A stretch of DNA of 50,618 nucleotides, from assembly GCA_052388025.1 (NCBI GenBank), contig JBQTIP010000149.1:1-50618 (forward strand), written 5' to 3'. Of the stretch, positions 1 through 7,293 are shown piece after piece. This stretch comes from JBQTIP01 sp052388025 (GTDB lineage: Bacteria > Actinomycetota > UBA4738 > HRBIN12). Positions within the stretch are counted from its first letter, which is position 1. The number at the start of each line of letters is the position of its first letter. Below the pieces are notes generated by a model that searched no databases, was not told the origin of the DNA, and saw only the letters and a list, made by a program, of their open reading frames with translations. Both the position numbers and the translations under genes were made by a program.

Positions 1-120
1 CTGTTCCTCGCTTCAGACGAGGCCTCGTTCGTTACCGGCGCCGCGCTGATCGCCGACGGCGGGTCGATGGCGGTCGATGCCGGAGGCCTCGCATTCGACC
101 TGCCGGAGGAGCGCGGATGA
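1..120 (+). CDS. SDR-family oxidoreductase, C-terminal end only
   Basis: The reading frame is open from the first base and ends at TGA 118-120, so only the last 39 residues are present. The stretch FLASDEASFVTGAALIADGG is the typical end of a short-chain dehydrogenase/reductase: the helix after the active site, then the V-T-G-x-x-L/I-x-x-D-G-G motif. SDR enzymes use NAD(P)H to oxidise or reduce alcohols and ketones. The substrate cannot be told from this fragment, because the cofactor site and the catalytic Ser-Tyr-Lys lie upstream of the window. Confidence 0.8.
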   Translation: MFLASDEASFVTGAALIADGGSMAVDAGGLAFDLPEERG

Positions 121-251
121 GCTTCACGGGGACTTGGCTCCCGCCGCTGTGGCCCAAGAGTGAACCGCCGGAGCCGTTGAGCCGCAAGCCGGTGCCCGGT
201 TTGCCCTGGTGGGAGGGACAGGACGAAGTTCAAACCGCCTCGACCATCTGA
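117..251 (+). CDS. small ORF overlapping the SDR stop, unknown
   Basis: This is an ATG ORF of 44 codons whose start overlaps the SDR stop codon as ATGA, the usual sign of translational coupling. The product is rich in Pro and Trp, has no membrane segment or signal peptide, and matches no family I know. It could be a real small coupled protein, the N-terminal stump of a gene cut by later rearrangement (the next 300 bases hold only debris), or chance. The only support is the start-stop overlap. Confidence 0.25.
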   Translation: MSFTGTWLPPLWPKSEPPEPLSRKPVPGLPWWEGQDEVQTASTI

Positions 252-337
252 AACGCTTGCTCGCCAATTCGCCGGTTCGCCTGTGAAAGCTGGATACTGC
301 GGGCCCCTCACGAGCCGGCTCCAGGCCGTCTGACTCG

Positions 338-368
338 CTCAGCTCACGGCGAGGCCACTCAGCTCACG
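338..368 (+). repeat. short direct repeat in gene-free stretch
   Basis: The 11-mer CTCAGCTCACG occurs at 338-348 and again at 358-368, a 20 bp period. I see no gene between 252 and 441, and no clear promoter or terminator. The repeat could be a protein-binding site or mobile-element debris; I cannot assign it. Confidence 0.3.
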
Positions 369-441
369 ATAAAGCCTGCTCGCATCCCGTCGCCGTGGTG
401 GGCCGGTAGGTTGCAGATGCTTCGGAGTAGCCTGTCGAGCC

Positions 442-537
442 GTGAACGAGCCCATTCGCTAGGCGATCAACGGAGATGTGCATATCGCCTATCAAGTCGT
501 CGGGGAAGGCCGCATCGACCTGGTCTATACCCCGGGG
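442..537 (+). pseudogene. truncated N-terminus of an alpha/beta-hydrolase/cyclase-type protein
   Basis: From GTG 442 the frame reads VNEPIR, a TAG stop at codon 7, then AINGDVHIAYQVVGEGRIDL and VYTPG. The segment I-A-Y-Q-V-V-G-x-G-x-I-D-L-V is the characteristic beginning of proteins that pair an alpha/beta-hydrolase fold with an adenylate/guanylate cyclase domain. A Tyr codon probably mutated to TAG at codon 7. After about 32 codons the homology stops exactly where an IS21-type end begins (538). The gene is dead twice over, by nonsense mutation and by truncation. The rest of it is not in the window. The intact cyclase gene at 3044 is of a different architecture. Confidence 0.6.
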
Positions 538-567
538 AAGGTGGTCCCTAGTTTCTGGCGGGCGACA
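538..567 (+). mobile_element. solo IS21-family terminal end
   Basis: These 30 bases are identical to 11037-11066, the outer end of the IS21 remnant upstream of istA. Identity stops exactly after the terminal ...GCGACA in both places, which fixes the element terminus. The orientation means the element body should lie to the left, but the hydrolase-cyclase remnant directly abuts instead. The body has therefore been deleted and only the tip survives. Confidence 0.7.
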
Positions 568-623
568 CGGCAGCTGGTCTGGCGCTCCTGACAGTCATTC
601 TGTGGAGGCGGAGTGAGCGGATA

Positions 624-1040
624 ATGTCTTCCACGGGTCTCGCTGCTTTCCTGGTTGGGGTGATCGCGTGGGGTTCCGCGACGTCTCAAAGAGCACCTCT
701 TGGCTCGACAGTTCTTGTTCAGATCGCCGCCGTCCTTGGTACCTGGGGTGACTCCCTCGGGGTGCTGAACGGGTTGCTCCCCTTGGCCTCGCTCGTGCTG
801 TTCAGCCTCGCTCTCGTCAGGGCTGGGCTGATGCGGCCCTGGCTTGGCCGGGCCGTAGTTGGCTGGGGAGTAGTCAACATAGGGATCGTCCTGATCCTGC
901 GTGGGACCGGACCGGTCGTGATCTACGTGATGACGCTGCTCATCGGCGTCGTGCTGATGGTCGGACGGATGGCACCCGACCAGGGGCGCTCGAGGCGCAC
1001 GCGCCTTCGGCCGTCCAGGCCGAGTTCGGTTGCAAACTGA
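624..1040 (+). CDS. small hydrophobic membrane protein, unknown
   Basis: The product is 138 residues with about four hydrophobic segments (roughly residues 3-20, 28-45, 50-66 and 75-113) and a basic, Arg-rich C-terminal tail, so it is probably an inner-membrane protein with a positively charged cytoplasmic end. GGAGG at 604-608 lies about 15 bases before the ATG, rather far for a ribosome site. I do not recognise the family. The middle (SLVLFSLALVRAGLM..WLG) resembles the last helices of DUF4386-like membrane proteins, so it could be a 5'-truncated copy of such a gene, which would fit the debris around it. Confidence 0.45.
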   Translation: MSSTGLAAFLVGVIAWGSATSQRAPLGSTVLVQIAAVLGTWGDSLGVLNGLLPLASLVLFSLALVRAGLMRPWLGRAVVGWGVVNIGIVLILRGTGPVVIYVMTLLIGVVLMVGRMAPDQGRSRRTRLRPSRPSSVAN

Positions 1041-1348
1041 TCGGCCGGCGCTCTAAAGCCACGAGCTGGAGCTCGCCAGAGACGAGGGGCGATGTACGTA
1101 AGGGTCGAATCGGCCCCCCGAGTTAAACCGCGACAAGCCCGGGCAGAGTCGCAGGGCCCGACTCGTGAGAATCCGTAGCAACTCAGTCCCGAGGTCTGGC
1201 TGGATGTCCAGGCAGAAATGTGTCCCGCGTGTGTCCCGCGATGGACTGCAAAGGTTTGCGAAGCGTCGGGCAGTGCCGGGTAATCGAAACTGCTGGTCAG
1301 GGCCACGCTCAGCCGATTTCCCCTGATCCCCGAGCCGGGCCGGATCAA
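1041..1348. other. gene-free stretch with integrase-arm-like repeats
   Basis: I see no gene here. At 1221-1246 two TGTCCCGC octamers lie 11 bp apart and are followed by GATGGAC; the block matches 7103-7128 at 23 of 26 positions. GAAGCGTCGGG at 1260-1270 recurs at 7152-7162. Both copies lie about 130 bp upstream of a tRNA 3' fragment. Repeated short sites next to a tRNA core are what tyrosine-integrase attachment regions look like. No integrase gene remains. Confidence 0.45.
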
Positions 1349-1398
1349 ACTCATAATCCGCCGGTCGGAGGTTCGAGTCCTCCCCGCCCCACCGCGAT
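1349..1398 (+). repeat. tRNA 3'-half fragment (CAT anticodon), attachment-site-like, copy 1
   Basis: This 50 bp stretch is identical to 7230-7279. It contains the anticodon loop CTCATAA (anticodon CAT, Met or Ile2 type), a perfect T-arm (GGAGG, loop TTCGAGT, CCTCC), the acceptor 3' strand CCGCCCC and discriminator A at 1391. There is no matching 5' half (GGGGCGG and a D-arm are absent upstream), so it is not a functional tRNA. A duplicated tRNA 3' end is the usual scar of an element integrated by a site-specific recombinase. Confidence 0.7.
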
Positions 1399-1437
1399 CT
1401 GTCGTGTTCCGGGTGATGCTGGTCACTCCGGCGTCAC

Positions 1438-1529
1438 CTGATCCTTGACACCGGCTCCGGCTGATCCTTGACACCGGCTCCGGCTGATCGTTGACGGTGG
1501 CTTCGGCTGATGGTTGACGGTGCCCACCT
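1438..1529 (+). repeat. four tandem 23-bp repeats inside the IS481 left end
   Basis: The unit is CTGATCCTTGACACCGGCTC plus CGG. Copies 1438-1460 and 1461-1483 are identical; 1484-1506 and 1507-1529 are diverged. The CCGGCTGAT and TTGAC core also occurs in the right inverted repeat. These are probably transposase-binding sites. The repeats are directly adjacent with no spacers, so this is not a CRISPR array. Confidence 0.65.
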
Positions 1530-1576
1530 GCCCGGTCTCCTTGTCTCGGCCCCGGTCGAGCGGGAGGAGGTGGGCC

Positions 1577-2776
1577 GTGCTGGTGGAGCTTTCGGTCATG
1601 GAGCAGCGGTACCAGGCCGTCCTCGCGATGGTACAGGATGAATGGAAGGTCACCGAGGTCGCCCGTCGCCTCGGGGTCTCCCGCCAGAGCGTCCACAACT
1701 GGATCGCCCGCTACGAGGCCGGCGGACTGGCCGCGCTCGCCGATCGCTCCCACCGTCCGAGCAGCTGCCCGCACCAAACCGACCCCGAGACCGAGGCGTC
1801 CATCTGCGAGCTCCGCCGCGAGCACCCGGGTGAGGGCCCCGGCGGATCGAGCACCAGCTCGCGAGGTCAGGCGTGGATCCGGTCCCGTCCCGTTCGGGGA
1901 TCTACCGGTGCCTGCGCCGCCACCGCCTGATCGAGCTGCGACGGCGCCGAAAGCGCCGCGAGGAGTTCCGCCGCTTCGAGCGTGAGCGTCCCATGCAGCT
2001 TTGGCAGATGGACGTCATGGGCGGCGTCGCGCTCGAGGACGGGACCGAGGCCAAGGTGGTGACCGGGTTAGACGACCACAGCCGCTTCTGCGTGGCCGCC
2101 GGCCTGGTCGCCCGAGCCACCTCCAAGGCCGTCTGCGAGGTGTTCGCTGCCTCGCTTTCCCGCTACGGCATCCCCGACGAGATCTTGACCGACAACGGCA
2201 AGTGCTTCACCGGGCGCTTTGGACCCCAGCCCGTGGAGGTCATGTTCGACCGGATCTGCCGGGACAACGGGATCTCCCACCGGCACACCGTGTGCGCTCG
2301 CCGACCACCACCGGCAAGATCGAGCGGTTCCACCAGAGCCTGCGACGCGAGTTCCTGGCTGGCAGGACCTTCGCCTCGCTCGAGGCCGCCCAGGCCGAGC
2401 TGGGCGACTGGGTGGTCGACTACAACACCCAGAGGCCGCACCAGGCCCTGGACATGGCCACACCGGCCGAGCGGTTCGGCCTGACGCCGCTTGCCAAGAA
2501 CCCCGTCTCCGTTCCGGTCGACGCCGCCGAGGACCACCCCGGTCAGTGGGTGCTCCGCCGGGTCGCCTCCAACGGCCTGGTCTCCGTGGACAACCAGATG
2601 TTCTCCGTCGGCAACGCGTACAAGGCCGAGCTCGTCGACGTGTTCGTCGACGACACCACGATCCAGGTCTGGAGCAAGAACCACCTGATTCAAGACGGTG
2701 GCAAGGTCACGGACGGGGCGGGTCCGCAAGGTCCGAGCCGACGGCCTGCACGTCAAGCATCAGCCGGAACTTGACA
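1577..2776 (+). pseudogene. IS481-family transposase, broken by frameshifts
   Basis: The start is GTG 1577, preceded by GGGAGGAGG. Frame 1 carries the helix-turn-helix (VTEVARRLGVSRQSVHNWIA). The frame is lost near 1830-1842, where a C run appears one base short (GPGG, then RIEHQLARSGVDPVPS in the next frame). The middle part carries the catalytic LWQMDVMG and ILTDNGK aspartates. A second shift near 2285-2300 precedes SPTTTGKIERFHQ with the catalytic Glu, and a third near 2697 precedes the end VRKVRADGLHVKHQPE. With three breaks it cannot make an active DDE transposase. It is related to the intact copy at 7466 but clearly diverged from it. Confidence 0.85.
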
Positions 2777-3043
2777 CGCCCCATTGCCAAGATGCAGCTC
2801 ACGAGGGGTACGGCTCGGCCCCCGTAGGGCCGCGCAAGCAGGAGTCGTCCCGTCGGCCGTCACGAAGAGAGCTCGATTGTTCGTAGTGGCGCTGACAAAT
2901 AGGGTCTACGGTCTGGGTCCCAGTTGTGAGGGGCAAGCCTGTCGTTGTGTCCAGTGGCCTCCACGCATGGTCGGCGCTGCATCGAGTTCGAGACATTACC
3001 CGCGGACCTTCCTGCGCAGGAGAGAGACGGACAGAATGGCCGG

Positions 3044-6000
3044 GTGAAGGGGGGTACCACGAAAGACAAGGTCATGCGCGAGGAGCGCAAGGTCGTCACG
3101 GCGCTGTTCGCCGACATCGTCGGCTCCACTGCGCTTGGCGAGCGGTTCGATCCCGAGGACGTTGTTGAGATCGTCGGTCGGGCCCTGTCTCGGATGGTCG
3201 AGGTAGTCGAGGAGTTCGGGGGTACGGTCAAAGATTTGGCCGGCGACGGCCTTCTCGCGTTATTCGGAGCCCCCCAGGCGCACGAGGACGACCCCGAGCG
3301 GGCCGTCCGGGCGGGGATGCGGATGGTCGAGGCCATCCAGGCGCACGCCGCCGAGGTCCGGCACGAGTGGGACGTCCGGGAGTTTGGCGTCCGTGTGGGT
3401 ATCGAGACGGGCCTCGCCGTGCTTGGTGCCGTGGGAGGCGGGTCGCGTGTGGAATACGGAGCGACCGGCGATGCGCTCAACACCGCGGCCCGGCTGCAGG
3501 CGCACGCGGAGCCGCTTACGGTCCTCGTGGGTCCGACGACCCACCGTCTGATCGAGCCGATCTTCCAGTGGGGCGATCCGCGCCATCTCGAGATGAAGGG
3601 GAAGGCCGAGCCGGTCCCCGCCTTCGAGGTGACCGGATTCCGGGCCGAACCCGGGAAGCTCCGAAGTCCGGTGGGCGTGACGACGCCGCTTGTCGGCCGC
3701 GACGCCGAGCTCCGGGCCGCGCAGGACGCCGGAAAGGCCGTGCTGGCAGGGCGCGGCGGCATCCTGTTCGTGATCGGCGAGCCAGGGCTCGGGAAGACCC
3801 GCCTTCTCTCCGAGTTCCGGGACCTCGTGTGCGCCGAGTGCCCGGTCACCTGGCTCGAGGGGAGATGCGTCTCGTACGGGCAGGCCGTCCCGTACTGGCC
3901 CTTTCGGGATCTGCTCCGTGGATGGCTTGCCGCCGGAGTCGTCGATCCTCTGGATCGTCTCAGCGACGATCTGTCGGGGCGCATCCGTGCGCTCTTCGAC
4001 GGAAAGTCCGATGAGATCCTTCCCTACCTGGCGTCGATGCTCGGCCTTCCCCTCGACGCCGACGCGGAGCGGGAGCTCGACGCGTTGTCGCCGGAAGCTC
4101 GCCACTTCCGGACGACAGAGGCAGTACGCGCGCTGATCCGCCGCCTCGCTGAGGACGGCCCTGTGATCGTCGCGGTGGAGGACCTGCACTGGGCCGACGC
4201 CACGTCCATACAGCTCCTGGAGCGGCTGTTCCCGCTCGCGGAAGCCGAGCGGGCGCTGCTCGTCGCCTCCCTCCGACCGGAGCCCGACCATCCGTCCTGG
4301 CGTCTCCACCGTCAGGCCGCGCTTCAACATCCCAGGCGGGTCCACGTCCTCATGCTGGAGGGCCTGCCTGCTGGCGCCGATCGACAGCTGCTCGATGCAT
4401 TAATCGGTCATGGCACGCTGCCCGGTGATGTGGAGCGGCGCATCATCGATACCGCCGAGGGCAACCCGTTCTACCTGGAGGAGCTCGTTCGGTCGCTGAT
4501 CGACGACGATGCGTTGGTGGCCGAGGAGGGCGGGTGGCGCTTCGAGCACGGCACCGCCGTGGACATCCCGCCGACGGTGGAGCGGCTCATCATCTCCCGG
4601 ATCGACCGCCTGTCGCCGGCCGCCCGCGACACGATCCAGGCCGCATCGGTGCTAGGGAAGCAGTTCGGGCGGGAGCTTCTGGAGGCTGTGGCAGGCGGCG
4701 ACGGCGCCCTGTCCGAGGCTCTCAGCGAGCTCCGGTTCGTGGACCTCCTTCGTGAGGAGGCGGCGTCCGAGTACCGCTTCAAGCACGCTCTGATCCAGGA
4801 GGCCGCGTACAGCAACATGCTGAAGCGCCGGCGTCGGGAGCTGCACGCACGGGCTGCCGACGCGCTCGAATCGCTGTTCGGCGACCACCTCGAGCCGTAC
4901 TACGCAGTCCTCGCGCAGCACTATCGGAGCGCGGGCCGGCTACAGGAAGCCATTCGGTACTTCGAGCTCGCGGCAACAAGTGCCCGGCGCGTGTACGCAG
5001 TCGAGGCGGCGCTCGACCACTACACGGCCGCGCTCGAGATCGCGGAGTCGCTTGGCTTGGACCGAACCGCGCAGCTTCTACTCCTCCGAGGGCAAGTGCG
5101 GGGCCAGGCCGGGCAGTTGGCAGGCGGGAGGCAAGACTTTGAGCTGGCGCTCGGGGCGGCACGCGCGAACGCGGATCGGACGCTTGAAGTCGAAGCCATG
5201 AGCGAGCTGGGTTTCCTCCTAGCCGGTGCCGTGAACTACAGGGAGTCGCTGCCGCTCCTGGAACAGTCGCTGGCCGCCGCGAAGGCGATCGGGCTGCGCG
5301 AGGCTCAGGTGGCCGCTGCGTCGCGGCTCTCGATCGTCTACACGAATCTGCTTCGCCTGGATCTCGCAGTGGACCGGGCGCACCGAGCATGGGCCTTGGC
5401 CCGGGAGATCGGGGATGACCGGTCCGTGGCCATGGCCATGGATGCTCTGCAGGTCGCGTCGGTGATGGTAGGCGACATGGCGACCGTGGACGAGGTGTCC
5501 GCGCCGCTCATCGAGATCCACAGGCAGCGCGGCGACCTGTGGTACCTGCAGTTCGCACTGTTCCAGTGGGCCTGGGTGGACATGGCGGCGGGACGGTGGG
5601 ACGCGGCCGAGCGGCTCTTCTCCGAAGGACTGGCCGTGAACCAGCAGATCGGTGACCGAGCCAACGAGCCGGTCTTCCGTGCCACCCTCACATGGGTCGC
5701 TCGGGCTCGGGGCCAGTATGGGCGGGCAATCGAGCTCGGCCGGCGCGCAATCGAGCTTGCCTCGGAGGTCGGTCACGCTGAGTTCCTGTCGTGGGCGGCG
5801 GAGCTTCTTGGCTGGACACTGCTTGAGGTGTTCGCCGTCTCCGAGGCGGTGGACCAGCTCGAAAGCTCCCTCCAGGCGGCGGAGGAAGCCGGTGCCCGTA
5901 TCGAGGTGATCCGGGCGGCCTGCCACCTACCGCTCGCCCGCTGGTTGGCCGGCCGGGAACGCGCGCTGGAGGAGGCGGCCACGGCGGAGCGCCTCGTCGG

Positions 6001-6454
6001 CGAGATTACGGCACCACCGGGCCGGGTCTACCTGCAGGGGGCGGACGGACCGATCGCCCTAGCGACGTTCTACGGAGCCGCAGGGGATCCGTCGCGGGCC
6101 CTCGATCTCGCCGGGCCCGTTCTGAACGCCGCCATGGCGGCAGAGTGGCATGAGCTGGTGGCCGGGGCGGCGCTCGCCGTAGGCCGCGCCAAGGCCCGGC
6201 TGGACGACCCGGCCGGAGCGCGGGAGGCGCTCGAGACGGCCGCCGAACGGGCGGAGCGCTTCCAAATCCCCGGGCTGGCCTGGCGGGCCCATGCGCAGCT
6301 GGCCGCCATCGGGCCGCGCGCCGCGCGGCCGAGTCACGACGCCCGGGCGCGAGAACTCGTCGAAGCCTTGTCCCGATCGATCGAGGATGCGAGAATCCGG
6401 CGAACGTTCCTCGAAGGGGCGACGGAGCGGCTGTCGGGAGGTGGCGCGGAATGA
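3044..6454 (+). CDS. class III adenylate/guanylate cyclase - AAA ATPase - TPR regulator
   Basis: The product is a large cytoplasmic multidomain protein of about 1136 residues. Residues 12-190 form a class III nucleotide cyclase: FADIVGST carries the first metal Asp (D24), LAGDGLLALFG the second (D68), and YGATGDALNTAARLQ the transition-state Asn/Arg helix. Around residue 245 is Walker A GEPGLGKT, and around 375 Walker B VAVEDLHWAD, giving a STAND-type ATPase of the BREX-less cyclase/ATPase class common in actinobacteria. From about 600 to the end are degenerate TPR-like helical repeats. It probably makes a cyclic nucleotide in response to a ligand or partner sensed by the ATPase/TPR part. The start is uncertain: GTG 3044 and ATG 3074 are both in frame and neither has an ideal ribosome site; the domain itself begins at 3074. 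The next gene overlaps by 4 nt. Confidence 0.85.
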   Translation: MKGGTTKDKVMREERKVVTALFADIVGSTALGERFDPEDVVEIVGRALSRMVEVVEEFGGTVKDLAGDGLLALFGAPQAHEDDPERAVRAGMRMVEAIQAHAAEVRHEWDVREFGVRVGIETGLAVLGAVGGGSRVEYGATGDALNTAARLQAHAEPLTVLVGPTTHRLIEPIFQWGDPRHLEMKGKAEPVPAFEVTGFRAEPGKLRSPVGVTTPLVGRDAELRAAQDAGKAVLAGRGGILFVIGEPGLGKTRLLSEFRDLVCAECPVTWLEGRCVSYGQAVPYWPFRDLLRGWLAAGVVDPLDRLSDDLSGRIRALFDGKSDEILPYLASMLGLPLDADAERELDALSPEARHFRTTEAVRALIRRLAEDGPVIVAVEDLHWADATSIQLLERLFPLAEAERALLVASLRPEPDHPSWRLHRQAALQHPRRVHVLMLEGLPAGADRQLLDALIGHGTLPGDVERRIIDTAEGNPFYLEELVRSLIDDDALVAEEGGWRFEHGTAVDIPPTVERLIISRIDRLSPAARDTIQAASVLGKQFGRELLEAVAGGDGALSEALSELRFVDLLREEAASEYRFKHALIQEAAYSNMLKRRRRELHARAADALESLFGDHLEPYYAVLAQHYRSAGRLQEAIRYFELAATSARRVYAVEAALDHYTAALEIAESLGLDRTAQLLLLRGQVRGQAGQLAGGRQDFELALGAARANADRTLEVEAMSELGFLLAGAVNYRESLPLLEQSLAAAKAIGLREAQVAAASRLSIVYTNLLRLDLAVDRAHRAWALAREIGDDRSVAMAMDALQVASVMVGDMATVDEVSAPLIEIHRQRGDLWYLQFALFQWAWVDMAAGRWDAAERLFSEGLAVNQQIGDRANEPVFRATLTWVARARGQYGRAIELGRRAIELASEVGHAEFLSWAAELLGWTLLEVFAVSEAVDQLESSLQAAEEAGARIEVIRAACHLPLARWLAGRERALEEAATAERLVGEITAPPGRVYLQGADGPIALATFYGAAGDPSRALDLAGPVLNAAMAAEWHELVAGAALAVGRAKARLDDPAGAREALETAAERAERFQIPGLAWRAHAQLAAIGPRAARPSHDARARELVEALSRSIEDARIRRTFLEGATERLSGGGAE

Positions 6455-6876
6455 AGGTGGCGGGCGTCCACCATGTCACGTTTCGGAGCCAGGATCCGTT
6501 GGCCGCGCGGCGATTCTATGAGGAGGTGGTCGGCCTGGAGTTCATGGAGATCCCGGTCTCCGGAGAAGTCACGTCGATCTGGAAGGGGGCCCCCGCCGCG
6601 GGCGTGTTCCTTGCGACGCAGGTTGGGACCACCTTCCTCGTGATCGCGCCGCCGCTCGAGGGAACGGCCGAGGACGATCGGTTCAGTGAGTACCGTGTCG
6701 GCTTAGACCACCTCGCGTTCGCGGTCGAGGATCGCGAAGAGCTCGATTCGCTCGTGGAGCGGCTGCGGGGCGCAGGCGTCGAAACCCAGGGGGTGGAGAC
6801 CGACGTCGTGCTGGGCAAGGAATACGTCGCGTTCCGGGACCCCGATAACGTCCAGTTGGAGGCCTACATGGTGTAG
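6451..6876 (+). CDS. VOC-family (glyoxalase/bleomycin-resistance fold) protein
   Basis: The product is 141 residues with the paired beta-alpha-beta-beta-beta modules of the vicinal oxygen chelate family. It opens VAGVHHVTFRSQDPLAARRFYEEVVGLEF; the second module has VGLDHLAFAV and ends DPDNVQLEAYMV. The conserved His near residue 8, the His of LDHLAF and the Glu of QLEAY are in the positions of the family's metal ligands. Members are glyoxalase I, extradiol dioxygenases, epimerases and drug-binding proteins; the substrate cannot be told. The ATG overlaps the cyclase stop (ATGA), so the two genes are co-translated and likely form a functional pair. Confidence 0.85.
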   Translation: MKVAGVHHVTFRSQDPLAARRFYEEVVGLEFMEIPVSGEVTSIWKGAPAAGVFLATQVGTTFLVIAPPLEGTAEDDRFSEYRVGLDHLAFAVEDREELDSLVERLRGAGVETQGVETDVVLGKEYVAFRDPDNVQLEAYMV

Positions 6877-7229
6877 GCGGGATCTCCCATTTCACCACAC
6901 GCTGCCGAACAGCCCGCGTCGATTCCTGAACGACGCTCCGCAGGAGGAGCGGCCGCGTCGCCGACGATCGACAGTCCACCCCGAAGAGCCTTCGGCCCCA
7001 CGAGGATAGTGAGCTAGTAGACTCCTCAGACTGGACAACCGACGGGTCGCGAGCTGTTCTCCGAACCTGCCGCGACCGTTGTTACGAACTACGACAATGG
7101 CCTGTCCCGCATCTGCCCCGCGATGGACCGGGAAATGACGGGAACAGACGAGAAGCGTCGGGAAGGGAATCCGCTGCTCAGTGGCGATCTCGGGCCCGAT
7201 GCCGCAGGTCCAGAGAGTGGCTGGATCGG
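6877..7229. other. gene-free stretch with a hairpin and integrase-arm-like repeats
   Basis: I see no gene here. CCGAAG-AGC-CTTCGG at 6981-6995 can form a 6 bp hairpin but has no T run, so it is at best a weak terminator for the cyclase-VOC pair. At 7103-7128 lie the TGTCCCGC/TGCCCCGC repeat and GATGGAC, and at 7152-7162 GAAGCGTCGGG. Both are shared in order and approximate spacing with 1221-1270. Confidence 0.4.
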
Positions 7230-7279
7230 ACTCATAATCCGCCGGTCGGAGGTTCGAGTCCTCCCCGCCCCACCGCGAT
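7230..7279 (+). repeat. tRNA 3'-half fragment (CAT anticodon), attachment-site-like, copy 2
   Basis: This is identical to 1349-1398. The T-arm is 7248-7264, the acceptor 3' strand 7265-7271 and the discriminator 7272. The bases just before it (TCGGA, 7226-7230) can form four pairs of an anticodon stem, so slightly more tRNA survives than in copy 1. There is still no D-arm or 5' acceptor strand. It is a direct repeat with copy 1, in the same orientation. Confidence 0.7.
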
Positions 7280-7293
7280 GTCAACGACGGTCG

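Larger units (their letters stand above)
1400..2776 (+). mobile_element. IS481-family element, decayed (1377 bp)
   Basis: The ends can be read as inverted repeats: the left end from 1400 reads TGTCGTGTTCCGGGTGATGC, and the right end read inward from 2776 reads TGTCAAGTTCCGGCTGATGC. The only gene inside is a frameshifted DDE transposase. No target-site duplication is evident in the flanks. The element begins 9 bases after the tRNA fragment's discriminator base. Four 23 bp repeats lie behind the left end. Confidence 0.75.

Noticed and set aside
1349..1391. Complete tRNA-Met or tRNA-Ile gene
   Set aside because: The T-arm and acceptor 3' strand are perfect but there is no D-arm or GGGGCGG 5' strand upstream, in either copy (1349 or 7230).
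1438..1529. CRISPR array
   Set aside because: The four 23-mers are directly adjacent without spacers, vary in sequence, and lie in an IS end; no cas genes are present.
6981..6995. Rho-independent terminator after the VOC gene
   Set aside because: A 6 bp hairpin exists but no T run follows and it is over 100 bases downstream; kept only as a remark.
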